Assembly (NCBI GenBank): GCA_024760905.1
Contig: CM045750.1
Location: 19,843,919-19,907,918, forward strand
Direction: 5' to 3'
DNA length: 64,000 nt
Source of the DNA: Plotosus lineatus
Lineage: Eukaryota > Chordata > Actinopteri > Siluriformes > Plotosidae
This document shows positions 44,771 to 55,611 of the stretch, one piece after another; positions within the stretch are counted from its first letter, which is position 1, and each line of letters opens with the position of its first letter. The notes under the pieces were generated by a model. The model made no database searches. It was not told the origin of the DNA and was given only the letters and a program-made list of their open reading frames with translations. Made by a program: the position numbers and the translations under genes.

Positions 44771-45100
44771 ATGTGGGAAGGGCTGGAACCAAATTACGAA
44801 AAAGGTGGGCCTTCTGTATGTGATTTCATAGGAATAATAAAGTTAGTTGAACTAACCTACCTGGGCCAGCCTAATGCTCCCATGGTGGCCCAGTCTCCTC
44901 AAAGGCAGACACGGACTGATAGGGATTCTGGTCCTCGTCAGCCACCGACCAGGCCGGGTTACTTCTATGAGCATGGGTTTCGGCGACTTCCGGTGGTACC
45001 CCCGGCCTGGCGCCGCCAGCAGCTATTGCCACCTGACCAGATAATCCCTCTTCTTCTGATGGATTTTCAGTCCACTGCCTTTCTTTATATATTTTCTTGA
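44771..45100 (+). other. Unidentified GC-richer protein-like stretch
   Basis: An open frame of 109 codons. The middle (44856-45030) is clearly less AT-rich than its surroundings and reads QPNAPMVAQSPQRQTRTD, RPGYFYEHGFRRL and VVPPAWRRQQLLPPDQ, polar and proline-rich. It could be a host exon with low-complexity content or part of a retroelement gag-like ORF. No splice donor is evident at its end. Confidence 0.25.
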
Positions 45101-45110
45101 TATATTTATG

Positions 45111-45225
45111 TCAGGGTGGCATGAGGCGTTGTGGTTAGCATATTCACCACACAGCAAGGTCTTGGGTTCGAATCCCAGGCTCAGGCATTTTTGTATGGAG
45201 TTTGTGGCTTTTCCAAATTCCCCTC

Positions 45226-45269
<44 letters not shown>

Positions 45270-45270
45270 G
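45111..45270 (+). mobile_element. SINE-A head truncated by (GT)n
   Basis: Head CAGGGTGGCATGAGGCGTTG, B box GGGTTCGAATCCC, then CTCAGGCATTTTTGTATGG, with the middle of the body deleted, leading to (GT)n at 45229-45267. Again the array is at the recurrent site (after TTCCAAATTCCCCTC). Confidence 0.78.
45229..45267 (+). repeat. (GT)n microsatellite
   Basis: About 19 GT units. Confidence 0.96.
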
Positions 45271-46010
45271 GAACAAAGCAGTCAATAAAATGTATAAGAA
45301 AGATGCTATGAATACTGCACAAATGCATTTCGACAGCCATCGTGTTGCTTATGCCATGTGGTGATTATGTCCAGCTCATCACGATTGCCCAATAAAGTAT
45401 GAATATTAAACCGTTCATAGCAAAGTATCTGTTTATATTAAATGCATTTTTATTCTTGGTTGTTTGGTTTGATTGATTGATTTGTTCATTTATTTTTTGA
45501 TTGTTCATTTTATTCACCTATTTGGTATTCAGTATTTTCATCCTGTCTCTGCATACATTAAAAAAAAAAAAAAAAAAAAAAAAAAACCCTCATCATATGA
45601 TGCCTAAGTGATTCCAATTACCTTAATTGAAGAAGGCATCATACCTTCGATTCGGTGACGAGGAAAAATATTTGTGATGTGTGGAATAATAATTGTTTTC
45701 AGGAAGGAAAGTTAAATGAATGAGGAATGAAAATATATGACAAAATATGCTGAAGAAAATCAGTACTTGATCAGTTAAAAAAACATAAATAAATAAAAAA
45801 CGTGACCAGTGCTCATGCATTTTCCTGACTCATTTGAGGTGGATGCCAGACAATAATGCAAGCTGTGGTGGTATTCTGAATTTGCTATATAATTGATTAT
45901 GGCAGGATTTACTATCAACTAAATAATAATAAATGTGTTTTTGCAGTTCAACTGAAAGATTATTAAAAAGATGATAGTAATAGGAGACAGATGAAATATT
46001 ATTATTAATA
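45271..46010. other. No recognised feature
   Basis: AT-rich with an A26 run at 45561. No gene-like frame. Confidence 0.4.
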
Positions 46011-46014
46011 TTAT

Positions 46015-46706
46015 TAACATTTTATGACTCTGTGGTAGCCTCTGCAATCCTCTACGCTGCCATCTGCTGGGCCCCGGGCAGCACAGAGCGGGACAGAAAG
46101 AGACTGAACAAGCTGGTCAGGAGGGCCAGCTCTGTCCTCGGCTGCCCACTGGACTCTGTGGAGGAGGTGAGTGAGAGGAGGATGGTAGCAAAGCTCACAT
46201 CCATCCTGTTCAACAGCTCTCACCCACTGCACCAGACTGTAGAGGAGCTAAGCAGCTCCTTCAGTGGACGACTGAGGCATCCTCAGTGCAGGAAGGAGCG
46301 CTACCGCAGGTCGTTCATTCCCACCGCTATCAGACTGTACAACGCCACTTTGTAACTGTCTGTGAAAATACCGGTTATGTGCAATAAAAACCCCGCCCAC
46401 TTTAATCAACCACATCTACCCCACTGACTGTGAACCATATCAACCCATCTACTCTGCACTCAGATACATTACACTTTAATATAGGCCAGTCTATAAAGTT
46501 GCTCCATTCTTTTCTTTTATTGTTTAGTAATTTATACTATTTATGTATCTATTTATTTATTTACTTATATAATATATATGTATGTGTGTATGTTTGTACT
46601 TGTATCTATTTTTGCACCCCCTACTGATAGTACCTCAAGAGCCTGTAACAGTGAATTTCTCCATTGTGAGATTAATAAAGCTGTATCTTATCTTATCTTA
46701 TCTCTT
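46015..46706 (+). mobile_element. CR1/Rex1-like LINE 3' end
   Basis: 5'-truncated copy. Coding end 46017-46354 (stop at 46353) carries SVVASAILYAAICWAPGS, RLNKLVRRASSVLGCPLDSV and SSFSGRLRHPQCRKERYRRS, then FIPTAIRLYNATL. The UTR ends with AGATTAATAAAGCTG and a (TCTTA)n tail at 46687-46706. It belongs to the same clade as the remnant at 27590 but is better preserved. Confidence 0.82.
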
Positions 46707-46848
46707 ATAAAACCCGAGCTGCCGTTCTTTCTTCCTTTTACAGTAAACCTGCAGTAATTTATCAGTTCAGTGTTCAGAAGCTAGATAGATAAATATGAAC
46801 ACGAGGCACATTTTAAATGTCCACCTTTCATTCGTTAACAAACAATAC

Positions 46849-46850
<2 letters not shown>

Positions 46851-46912
<62 letters not shown>
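46851..46912 (+). repeat. (CT)n microsatellite
   Basis: About 31 CT units. Confidence 0.97.
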
Positions 46913-46915
<3 letters not shown>

Positions 46916-46919
46916 CTCT

Positions 46920-47262
46920 GAGCATGAAGAGCAATAAGGTCCCCGGCTCAAGTCACAGGATCAATAAGGGCATATCATGTTGAGTTTGCATGCTCTGCCT
47001 ACATTTCCTTCTTTATTTATTTTTATTTATTATTTTATTTATATATTTATTTTTCAGTCCAAAGACATACACACGAGGCTACCTGACAATCCCGTATTGA
47101 TCCGGGGTGTAACCCTGACTGTGAATGGTAGTTTGTGTGCGTTGGCCCTGCAGTGCACTGGTCAGCTGCTCAAACTGTATCCTGCCTTTCACTCAGAGTT
47201 GGCTGAGATTGGCCCTCGCCTTCCTATGACCCTCAACATTAAATAGCATGAATGAATTAAAT
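46920..47262 (+). mobile_element. SINE-A copy, degenerate
   Basis: Recognisable parts: GGTCCCCGGCTCAAGTCACA (B-box area), GTTGAGTTTGCATGCTCTGC, CAGTCCAAAGACATACACAC, TGTGCGTTGGCCCTGCAGTG, and a tail with GCATGAATGAATTAAATAA. An (ATTT)n patch replaces the middle. Confidence 0.65.
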
Positions 47263-47615
47263 AATCATAGAATTGATTAACGAAACATAATATTACAGAA
47301 TAGAAATAATACAGTAAACAATAAGGCTGCAATGTTGAACGACCTCTTCTATTGTTGAAGCGTTCATTGTGTTTTCTTCAATAGGAATACTGCATGCTGA
47401 ATATTATGTATACGTATTATCCGTCCAATCAATTATCTATATCATTACTATACCGTCTTCAGAAGCGCCAAAGTATTACATATACTTATTTATTTTGCAC
47501 TTGATTTGCCTCCTTGTGAGACCTTAACACTGTAACTTCATTGTTTATGTCAGTTGGTCTGTTTGTATCTTGTCAGTTTGTTCCTGTCTGGTTCTCACTT
47601 TGTTGATGCCTTTTT
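47263..47615. other. No recognised feature
   Basis: AT-rich unique-looking sequence. Confidence 0.4.
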
Positions 47616-47619
47616 GGCA

Positions 47620-47845
47620 GCCTGGGGGTGGCATAATGCTCAGCATGTCCACCTCACAGCAAGAATGTCCAGGGTTCAAGCCACAGGCTTGTTCTGTGTG
47701 TAGTGTGTATGTTCTCGCCGTGCTTGTGTGGGTTACCTTCAAGCACTCTGGTTTCTTCCCAAAATCTAAAGGCATGCACATTTGGCTTGCTGAATATTCT
47801 CTGTGACTGTATATGGGCTCCAGCCTCCTTGTACCTCTGGGAAAA
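47620..47845 (+). mobile_element. SINE-A copy, 3' shortened
   Basis: Head GGGGGTGGCATAATGCTCAG, CCTCACAGCAAGAATGTCCA, degraded B box AGGGTTCAAGCCAC, body GTGTAGTGTGTATGTTCTCG, ending near CTCCAGCCTCCTTG with most of the tail deleted. Confidence 0.7.
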
Positions 47846-48185
47846 AAAAAAAAGGGGGGGGAGGGGTTTGCTCAGAATATGGTATCAAGTTGGTTTGTTT
47901 TATTTATTTATTTATTTATTTTTCGCCAAGACTTTTTTAATATTATCTTAATATTAGCTCTCATTGAGTTGGCTCACCTTTTGTTTGTTGGCCATTTGGC
48001 TTCTGTCTGTTGGCTTTCTGTCTGTGAATCTGCTATATTAGTGAACAGTTTAATTTATAGTGAGATGAAAGTCAAGTCTCCCAAATTTTCTTGTTATGCA
48101 TAAATATCATAAAACATATTTTCATAATCAGGTGGTTTTTACTTGCATTTTCAAATTTCAATCTGGAAAAAAAATTAAAAAAAAT
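47846..48185. other. No recognised feature
   Basis: A-rich and G-rich runs at 47841-47865, (TTTA)n at 47900-47925. Otherwise nothing. Confidence 0.4.
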
Positions 48186-48186
48186 C

Positions 48187-48478
48187 ATGGGCAGTGGTGG
48201 CCTGGTGGTAAAGGTACCACATCACTGATCCTAAGGTTGGGGGTTCAAACTCCACTCACAACAGGTTGTCACTGTCCCCCCAGTGCAGCTTACTGGGTAA
48301 TCAAAGACCATTGCTGACTTCCGACAGGAGTAGGCTGCATAGCCGTCAGCGTGTTTCTGTGTACTTTCGAGCGGCCTTGGGTGTACTCTGCCCTCACCCA
48401 GAGTCGGCTGGGATGAGTGGCAGCCTCCCCGCGACACTAATTAGGATTAAATGGTTACAAAAAATGAATGAATGCATT
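48187..48478 (+). mobile_element. SINE-B copy with GAATG-type tail
   Basis: Head GGGCAGTGGTGGCCTGGTGG, B box GGGGTTCAAACTCC, body with an internal deletion that joins ATCAAAG to ACCATTGCTGACTTCC, tail CCTCACCCAGAGTCGGCTGG to ACTAATTAGGATTAAATGG and GAATGAATG. Confidence 0.85.
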
Positions 48479-48607
48479 TAAAATATCATAGCGTGCATTG
48501 GGTAGTTTGAAAAGATTGCTACGTGCACCTCATTGCAAGAATATGATCTGAATTTGCCAGCGCATATAAGGCAAGTTAATGGCAGAAATGACAGTATATG
48601 ATTTAAA

Positions 48608-49280
48608 ATTCTTCTTCTTCTTTTCCTTTCGGCTTTTCCCTTCAGGGGTCACCACAGCGAATCATCTGCCGCCATCTCACCCTATTCTCTGCATCTTCTT
48701 CTCTTACACCAACTGCCTTCATGTCCACCTTCACCACATCCATGAATAGTCTCTTTGGTCTTCGTCGAGTCCTTCTGCCTGGTAGTTCCAACCTCAGCAT
48801 CCTATTACCAATATACTCACTATCCCTCATCTGTACATGTCCAAACCATCTCAATCTGGCCTCTCTGACTTTGTCTCCAAAACACCTAACATGTGCTGTT
48901 CCTCTGATGTGCTCATTCCTGATCCTATCCATCCTCGTTACTCCCAAAGAGAACCTCAACATTTTCATCTCTGCTACCTCCAACTCTGCCTCCTGTCTTT
49001 TCCCCAGGGCCGCTGTCTCTAACCCATACAACATCGCTGGCCTCACCACCGTCTTGTACACTTTTCGTTTCATTCTTGCCGATACTCTCCTATCACACAT
49101 CACACCGGACACTTTTCTCCAACCATTCCAACCTGCCTGCACACGCTTCTTCACCTCTTTTCCACACTCTCCATTGCTCTAGATTGTTGAGCCTAAGTAC
49201 TTCAAATCCTCCACCTTCTTTATCTCTGCTCCCTGTAATCTCACCGTTCCTGTTGGGTCCTTGGCATTCATACACATGTA
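48608..49280 (-). mobile_element. 5'-truncated RTE LINE with perfect target duplication
   Basis: Reverse strand: from the KDP region through VQAGWNGWRKVSGVMCDRR, GLETAALGKRQEAEL and RWFGHVQMRDSEYIGNRM to the stop and AAAGGAAAAGAAGAAGAAG end. TATATGATTTAAA flanks both sides (48595-48607 and 49281-49293), a perfect 13-bp duplication. The C-terminal frame is open for 170 codons. It lacks endonuclease and RT catalytic motifs. Closer in sequence to the 50805 copy (MRDSEYIGNRM) than to the full-length one. Confidence 0.92.
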
Positions 49281-49507
49281 TATATGATTTAAACTAAGAA
49301 GTCAAATATTATTGAGTAAACCTATGAATAAAATAAAATTATGCACATCAACACAATATTATGTTTATGTACATGAGAGACACATTGACCAGTTTATCGG
49401 CAATAAATGGTATAACCCATCATTGTTCATATACAAATTTACTTTTAGATACTCATGCGACTTTTTACAATACAATGACAGCCTTCTCCATCTCCAAGTG
49501 TCCAGAT

Positions 49508-49509
<2 letters not shown>

Positions 49510-49571
<62 letters not shown>

Positions 49572-49596
49572 CAGCAGCAGCAGCAGCAGCAGCATC

Positions 49597-49645
<49 letters not shown>
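49510..49645 (+). repeat. (ATT)n(CAG)7(AAT)n hairpin-capable array
   Basis: About 20 ATT units, seven CAG units (49572-49592), then about 17 AAT-type units. The outer tracts are complementary and could fold with the CAG tract as loop. Confidence 0.96.
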
Positions 49646-49646
<1 letters not shown>

Positions 49647-50520
49647 ATTTATTTACTTATTTATTTTCCCATGAAGAAGTTTTGGCTTAATTTCCATTAA
49701 TGTACCTTTTGTTATCTTATTTTTGATATCTTGTTTTGTTTTCTTTACACCATTTCCATTTGCAAACTGCAACTTCCAGTCTTCTTCACTTGCACATATG
49801 TACCGCTCTGACAGTACAGATGTCTTCAATTTATTTGTTCAGTAAAGGCAGACAGCAGTGAATGTAGATCTGTAACCAGGAAAAAAAAAAAAAAGATATT
49901 TCAATTTGAAGTAGCTTGGGAAGATCACTTATTCAGGAGTGGAATATCAACGACTGTGTGATATAAAAATGTCTCAGACGGTGACTGAGCTTCTTCCAGT
50001 GCTCCTCACTAAACATAGGGATTATATTTTTTTTTGCCAAAGATGTGTACTAAGTGGCTATCTGTTCACTCAATCTTTATTTATTTATTATTTTATTTTT
50101 TTTTATTATTTTATTTATTTATTTATTTACTTTTTTTTTTTTTTTTTTCATGATTCTGTAAGCTGCTTTTTAGCAAGCTTAAACAAAAGGGTCCTGCAGT
50201 CATTTAAATTCTCTCATAATGTATTACTGCAGTAGTTACTACTCAGTTCTGATTGGTCAGATGCAATAATTTCCATAAGAATAGCTGTTCTTGCATCAAG
50301 GCATAAAACAGGTACATAGTAATATGATAAGGTATTGTTTCTATAGTTACAGTGTACACAGGAACTTGTGCTATGTATGAATGTGCATGTAAAAGCTGTA
50401 ATTGTAAATGATCGAGTGTATGCATGGTTATATAGCAATTGTATGAATTCAAAGTGAAACAATTTTTGTTCTATGACAAGATAAAAAATAAAAATTTGCT
50501 TCCATGTTCTTTAGTTTTTT
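49646..50520. other. No recognised feature
   Basis: AT-rich, with T-rich and TTTA-rich patches at 50079-50150. No gene. Confidence 0.4.
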
Positions 50521-50529
50521 CCCCACAGT

Positions 50530-50700
50530 TTAACGGCATCAACATTATGCGAACTGGTTGGTCCAAATTGTTTTAGGTGTGAGTGTCAATGGCTGTCTGG
50601 GTGTCAGCAACCGGGTGAGCTCCACCTCTGACGAGAGTCAGCTGTGATAGGCTCCAGCCTCCCTGTGATTTGAATAGGAATAAGCAGTTTGGCAAACAAA
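50530..50700 (+). mobile_element. SINE-A tail half
   Basis: TTTTAGGTGTGAGTGTCAAT, then CAGCTGTGATAGGCTCCAGC and GAATAGGAATAAGCAG. The head is missing and the tail differs from the local majority (GGCTCCAGC rather than GGCGCCAGC). Confidence 0.6.
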
Positions 50701-50804
50701 GGAATAATTGATCATATATTGACTAGATTATTTACACTGATCCTCCTTGATCTGGATTGATTAAGTATTATGTAGATATAGTGCTGCCAAACACTCCCTA
50801 TAGG

Positions 50805-52012
50805 AAGAATAGTGGAAGCTAGACAAAGGGCAGAGGTCAGCATTTGTGAACAACAGTTTGGTTTCATGCCAAGAAAGAGCACCACAGATGCAGTGTTTGC
50901 CTTGAGGATGTTAATGGAGAAGTACAGAGAAGGTCAGAGGGAGCTGCATTGTGCCTTTGTGGATCTGGAGAAAGCATATGACAGGGTGCCAAGAGAAGAA
51001 CTGTGGTATTGCATGAGGAAGTCTGGAGTGGCAGAGAAGTATGTTAGAGTGGTGCAGGACATGTATGAGAGATGTAAGACAGTAGTGAGGTGTGCTGTCG
51101 GTGTGACACAAGAGTTCAAGGTGGAGGTGGGACTGCATCAAGGGTCAGCTCTCAGCCCCTTCTTGTTTGCTATGGTGATGGACAGGCTGACAGATGAGGT
51201 TAGACAAGATTCCCCATGGACTATGATGTTTGCAGATGACATTGTGATCCGTAGTGAGAGCAGAGAACAAGTGCAGGAAAATCTAGAGAGGTGGCGGTAT
51301 GCACTGGAAAGGAGGGGAATGAAGATTAGCCTCAGTAAGACAGAATACATGTGCATGAATGACAAGGACCCAAGAGGAACGGTGAGATTACAGGGGGCAG
51401 AGATAAAGAAGGTGGAGGATTTTAAGTACTTAGGCTCAACGATCCAGAGCAATGGAGAGTGTGGAAAAGAGGTGAAGAAGCGTGTGCAGGCAGGTTGGAA
51501 TGGTTGGAGAAAAGTGTCCGGTGTGATGTGTGATCGGAGGGTATCAGCAAGAATGAAAGGAAAAGTGTACAAGACGGTGTTGAGGCCAACAATGTTGTAT
51601 GGGTTAGAGACAGTGGCCCTGGGGAAAAGACAGGAGGCAGAGTTGGAGGTAGCAGAGATGAAAATGTTGAGGTTCTCTTTGGGAGTAACGAGGATGGATA
51701 GGATCAGGAATGAGCACATCAGAGGGACAGCACATGTAAGACGTTTTGGAGACAAAGTCAGAGAGGCTAGATTGAGATGGTTTGGACATGTACAGATGAG
51801 GGATAGTGAGTATATTGGTAATAGGATGCTGAGGCTGGAACTACCAGGCAAAAGGCCTAGAGGAAGACCAAAGAGACGATTCATGGATGTGGTGAAGGAG
51901 GACATGAAGGTCGTTGGTGTAAGAGAAGAAGATGCAAAGGATAGGGTGAGATGGAGGCAGATGATTCGCTGTGGCGACCCCTGAAGGGAAAAGCCGAAAA
52001 GAAAAGAAGAAG
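50805..52012 (+). mobile_element. 5'-truncated RTE LINE, youngest-looking copy
   Basis: AAACACTCCCTATAGG is present at 50789-50804 and again at 52013-52028, a perfect 16-bp target duplication. The insert runs from just before RT motif A to the 3' end AAAAGAAAAGAAGAAG. Its frame is uninterrupted throughout. Lack of decay in both duplication and frame indicates the most recent RTE insertion in the window. Confidence 0.94.
50812..51984 (+). pseudogene. RTE reverse transcriptase, truncated, frame intact
   Basis: 390 codons, 5'-truncated within the RT. FVDLEKAYDRVPREELW is motif A near residue 48. LHQGSALSPFLFAMVMD is motif B. FADDIVI at 140-146 is motif C. The C-terminal domain has GLETVALGKRQEAELEVAEM and RWFGHVQMRDSEYIGNRM, ending RCGDP. 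The finger region and the whole endonuclease are missing, so it cannot be autonomous. Compared with the copy at 7173 it keeps IQSNGECGKEVKKRVQAGWN and a YLGST motif where the other has SLGST. Confidence 0.88.
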
Positions 52013-52028
52013 AAACACTCCCTATAGG

Positions 52029-53540
52029 TTTCTCTAATGATATGTAGCTGATGCTAGTTTTATAAAGGTTTTGAGCACCAGACATGGAGAAACAAACAAA
52101 TAAATATTACCTGTGATTCCTGACTACAGTCTGGAGTGAAAGCAGGAAAGGTTAACACTGTTTTTTTTTTCCATCATTGCCTTTAATTTGCTGATTTCTG
52201 TGTTATTTTACATAGCCGTTTCTTGTTAGATTATCCATGTAACGAGTTCATGTTTTGTGCTCGCATTCATTTCATTGTTGTTGTTGTTGTTGTTTTGGAT
52301 TCAGTTTTGTTATTAATAATGCATATTTTTTCCCCTTGCTGCCTGTTATGCAAATCTGCAATTCATCATGACCAGTCAGCATCAACTCAATCAACTGAAC
52401 GCTTTAGTGGGTTTTCTGTAGTGGGCATGTGTAGACACCGGACAGGGCACGGCACCACTATCCAAGTTAGATTCCATGCTGATGGTGCTTCACTCACAAG
52501 TTCCCCCTGAATGCTTGAAATTAATCAATCATTGAAATGTGAACCAATAATAGCTTGAACAAACTGAAATGTTATTCTTGATGTCCATCCAGAATTCAGG
52601 GAGGAGGTTCCAAATTCATTGCCATGGAGAATTTCATGAATAAGCTCAGGGAAAAAAAGGCAATACTTCAAAAACATGACTTGTTGCTCACACTGGTGAT
52701 TTGGATCATGTCGTACGCATAAACTTGCCACAGTATTTCATATGAATTGGACCATGTTTGAAAATATGACAATAAACAACTCAAATATACTTTATAATTC
52801 TGTCTCTTGTTATTATCTATGTGTTTGGTAAACCTGAGATCCACAGGTGCAGGCTTTAATAAAGTATGACAAGTTTGCAAGCAACTATAAATGTGCTGAT
52901 ATCAAATCGCACCGGTACCTCGTTGGCTAAAGTGGTTGCTGCTTATTAGTTTGGTCTCTATACACCGAGGTGTGGGATTTCCTGCTGGCTAATACTATTA
53001 CTGTGGTATTAATGGAGGTGTGATGTGAGAAGGGAAAAAAAAAAAAAAAGATCTTAAACCTATATCTTATTCTCTCTTATTGTGTGGCACAGGGATAATA
53101 CAAAACATTTTGAAGTACAACTGTGTATGGCTTGAGGGGTTTTGGGGTGACGATGGAAACTCGTGAAATAATTCTCTTCATATACTGTATAGTGTTTTGA
53201 TCTTGTAAATGGACAATTTCCATATTTCCCCAAAGATAAATCATCGTTTATTCCATGCCTTGATTTTACTTATCATGTAGCAACCATCAAGCACAGTGGC
53301 TGGCTCCTTCTGACAATAAATGAATAAATAAATAAATAAATTAACCATCATATAGCACCAGATAAAAGCACATAAACATAATGTATCGTTTTCCTCACCT
53401 CCGACTTTGCACATTTTATTATGTAACAGGCTTCATATGAATTGAGGGTATTGTTTATTTATTTATTTATTTATTTATTCATTCATTTGTTTGTTTATTT
53501 ATTTATTATATTACAAGTAAGTGCAGAGTTTTAATCTTGA
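52029..53540. other. No recognised feature
   Basis: Unique-looking DNA with a (GTT)n patch (52277-52293), an A16 run (53037) and TTTA/AAAT tracts (53310-53340, 53456-53510). No gene-like frame or known repeat is recognised. Confidence 0.4.
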
Positions 53541-53544
53541 CCAG

Positions 53545-53644
53545 TCTGTGTGAACTTTGTATGCTCTGATGCATGCATGTGTTTCTTCAGGGTGCTTTAG
53601 TTTCATCCCACAGTCCAAAGATATCCATTTTAAGTAAACTGACG
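53545..53644 (+). mobile_element. SINE-A body fragment
   Basis: GTGTGAACTTTGTATGCTCT and TTTCATCCCACAGTCCAAAG match the SINE-A body. The head and tail are absent. Confidence 0.5.
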
Positions 53645-53645
53645 A

Positions 53646-53934
53646 CAGTGATCCCTCACTACTTCATGCTTCAGTTTTTGCGGCTTCAGTGTGTCGCGGG
53701 TTTTCAAAAATTCAAATTTGATTCAAAAATATTCATTGAAAAAAAAAAAGAAAATCTAAGGGAAAAAAAGAGGGAAAAAGTTAAAGACAATGCTGCAAAA
53801 AGACCAATTATGCAAAAACCCCGAACAAACAAAAAATAACCCAAACCTCCCCAACAAAACTATTTAAATTTTTATGTGAGGCGCGCTCATCTGTGTCTGT
53901 CAGTATGTACGTCAGTATGTGTGTGTGTGTGTGT

Positions 53935-54019
<85 letters not shown>

Positions 54020-54135
54020 CATATATATATATATATAATTTGCATTGTATGCATTATTTTTTAATGTTTAATTGTTATTATAAGCATTGAATATGTATTT
54101 ATTTATATTATATACACATATACATGTACGTATTC
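53646..54135 (-). mobile_element. Tigger-like MITE copy with (AT)n
   Basis: Starts CAGTGATCCCTCACTACTTC, the opposite end of the family, then the mirrored interior (GACCAATTATGCAAAAACCC, then a GTGTGT/(AT)n array, then GTTTAATTGTTATTATAAGC). The expected other end is missing; sequence stops near GTACGTATTCGTC. Confidence 0.7.
53937..54040 (+). repeat. (AT)n microsatellite
   Basis: About 38 AT units, an interlude of CATACAT, then about 7 more, inside the MITE. Confidence 0.96.
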
Positions 54136-54249
54136 GTCATAAATGCATTCTCCCCACTAATATAGCCACAGGGTACATTTACAATTAAATGAAAACAATA
54201 TTTACAGTTTATTTTTTTCTTTCTCAGTATTAAGAAATATCAAATGCTA

Positions 54250-54560
54250 AAATCTTTCAGTTTGATAAACACCCAAAGCCTTTTGTAGAAGCACCTTTGG
54301 CAGCAGTTTAATCTTCTAGTGGTTCACATTTGCATATTTTTCATATTCTTCCTGGCAGATTCTCTGCTCACTCAGTTTGGATGGGAAGCATTTGTGAATT
54401 GCCATCTTCAGGTCCACATATATATGTTCTATGAAGTTCAAATCTGGGTTTTGGCTGGAAATTCAGAAATTTGTTTTGAAGCCACTCCAGCATGGTCTTG
54501 GCTCTATGTTTCAAGTTGCAATATGCCAGTGCCATCATGCTTAACATTTGGGATTGTATA
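54250..54560. mobile_element. Tc1-like element relic
   Basis: CACCTTTGGCAGCAGTTTAA, TTGGATGGGAAGCATTTGTG and TCAAATCTGGGTTTTGGCTG are words of an abundant fish Tc1-like element (consensus of the type GGTTCAAGTCCGGGCTCTGGC). It is strongly diverged, with no terminal repeats seen. Orientation not determined. Confidence 0.5.
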
Positions 54561-55170
54561 TATTCAATAGGTTAAAATAAGATCTACTTTTCAGTATATT
54601 TCCTACTTTTTGAACTTTTTAAACTTTTTTACTTTTTATTTGGCTTCTATTTACTTGCAATATCACGAAGGCCTGAGCAGCACAGGCATGGAAGATGACT
54701 TGGGTCATTTTTCCATGCTGGTGCTACCACAGAAACCCAACAATGCTGCCACCTCATATTAATAAAACATCTAAAGCCCCCAAATCATAAGACTTGCACA
54801 CAATAAAGAAACACAATCGAACTCATTGAGGTAAGAAAATCACTGCAGAGCAAAACACCAAACATTAACGGAACATAAACTTGGTCATCAGATAATTTTA
54901 AAAAAATGTAGCAAGCAAGGTGAAAGAAATTAATGCAGAATCAGCTGATGAAAGATGATGAAAAGAACATTGAGTGATTATCTTTCTATCATTCACTCCA
55001 GATCATAGTCAGAAAACACAAATGATTTTTTTTTCTTTTTTTCATTTATATATTTATTTTTAAATTTATTTATTTGAACCAGGGCTGAAGTGGGTTTGGG
55101 CTATTCATTAATTAATAATAAAAATTAACTAATTAATTGAAATATCCACCAGCAGTGCCAAATCTATATA
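54561..55170. other. No recognised feature, possibly more of the Tc1-like relic
   Basis: GCACAGGCATGGAAGATGAC to CACCTCATATTAATAAAACA may be further relic, but no motif is secure. Confidence 0.3.
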
Positions 55171-55173
55171 TTA

Positions 55174-55589
55174 CAGGGATCCCTCACTTTCTGAGGTTAA
55201 TACCCCCCCCCCCCCACCACCACCACCTCCCCCTGACTGAATATCAATAAATACATATTCAACACTATACATGCTTATAATAACGATTAAGCATTCAAAA
55301 ACAATGCAAAATCTGTAAATAAAATATTACACATGCATACAGATGTCCGCTCACACACACTCAGATGCACATTGCACATAAAAATGTAAGTAGTTTTGTT
55401 GGGTTGTGTTTTGTTTTTGTTTGTTTGGGCTTTTTTTTTTTTTTTTTTTTTTTTTTGCATAATTGGCTTTGTTTTGCAGCATTTCCTTCACTTTTCCCAT
55501 ATTTTCCATAATTTCCTTATTTTGTATTTTTATTTTCAATGAATATGTTTGAAAAACCCCCGATGCACTGAAGTAGCAAGGGATCACTG
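55174..55589 (+). mobile_element. Tigger-like MITE copy
   Basis: CAGGGATCCCTCACTTTCTG to AAGTAGCAAGGGATCACTG with flanking TA. It has a poly-C run (55204-55215) and T24 in the middle. It contains the shared words TAAATACATATTCAACACTA and AATTGGCTTTGTTTTGCAG. Confidence 0.85.
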
Positions 55590-55611
55590 TATATGTCTAA
55601 ATGTGAACATA

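Noticed and set aside
51138..52085. 315-codon minus-strand frame
   Set aside because: Antisense shadow of the RTE copy at 50805, same cause.
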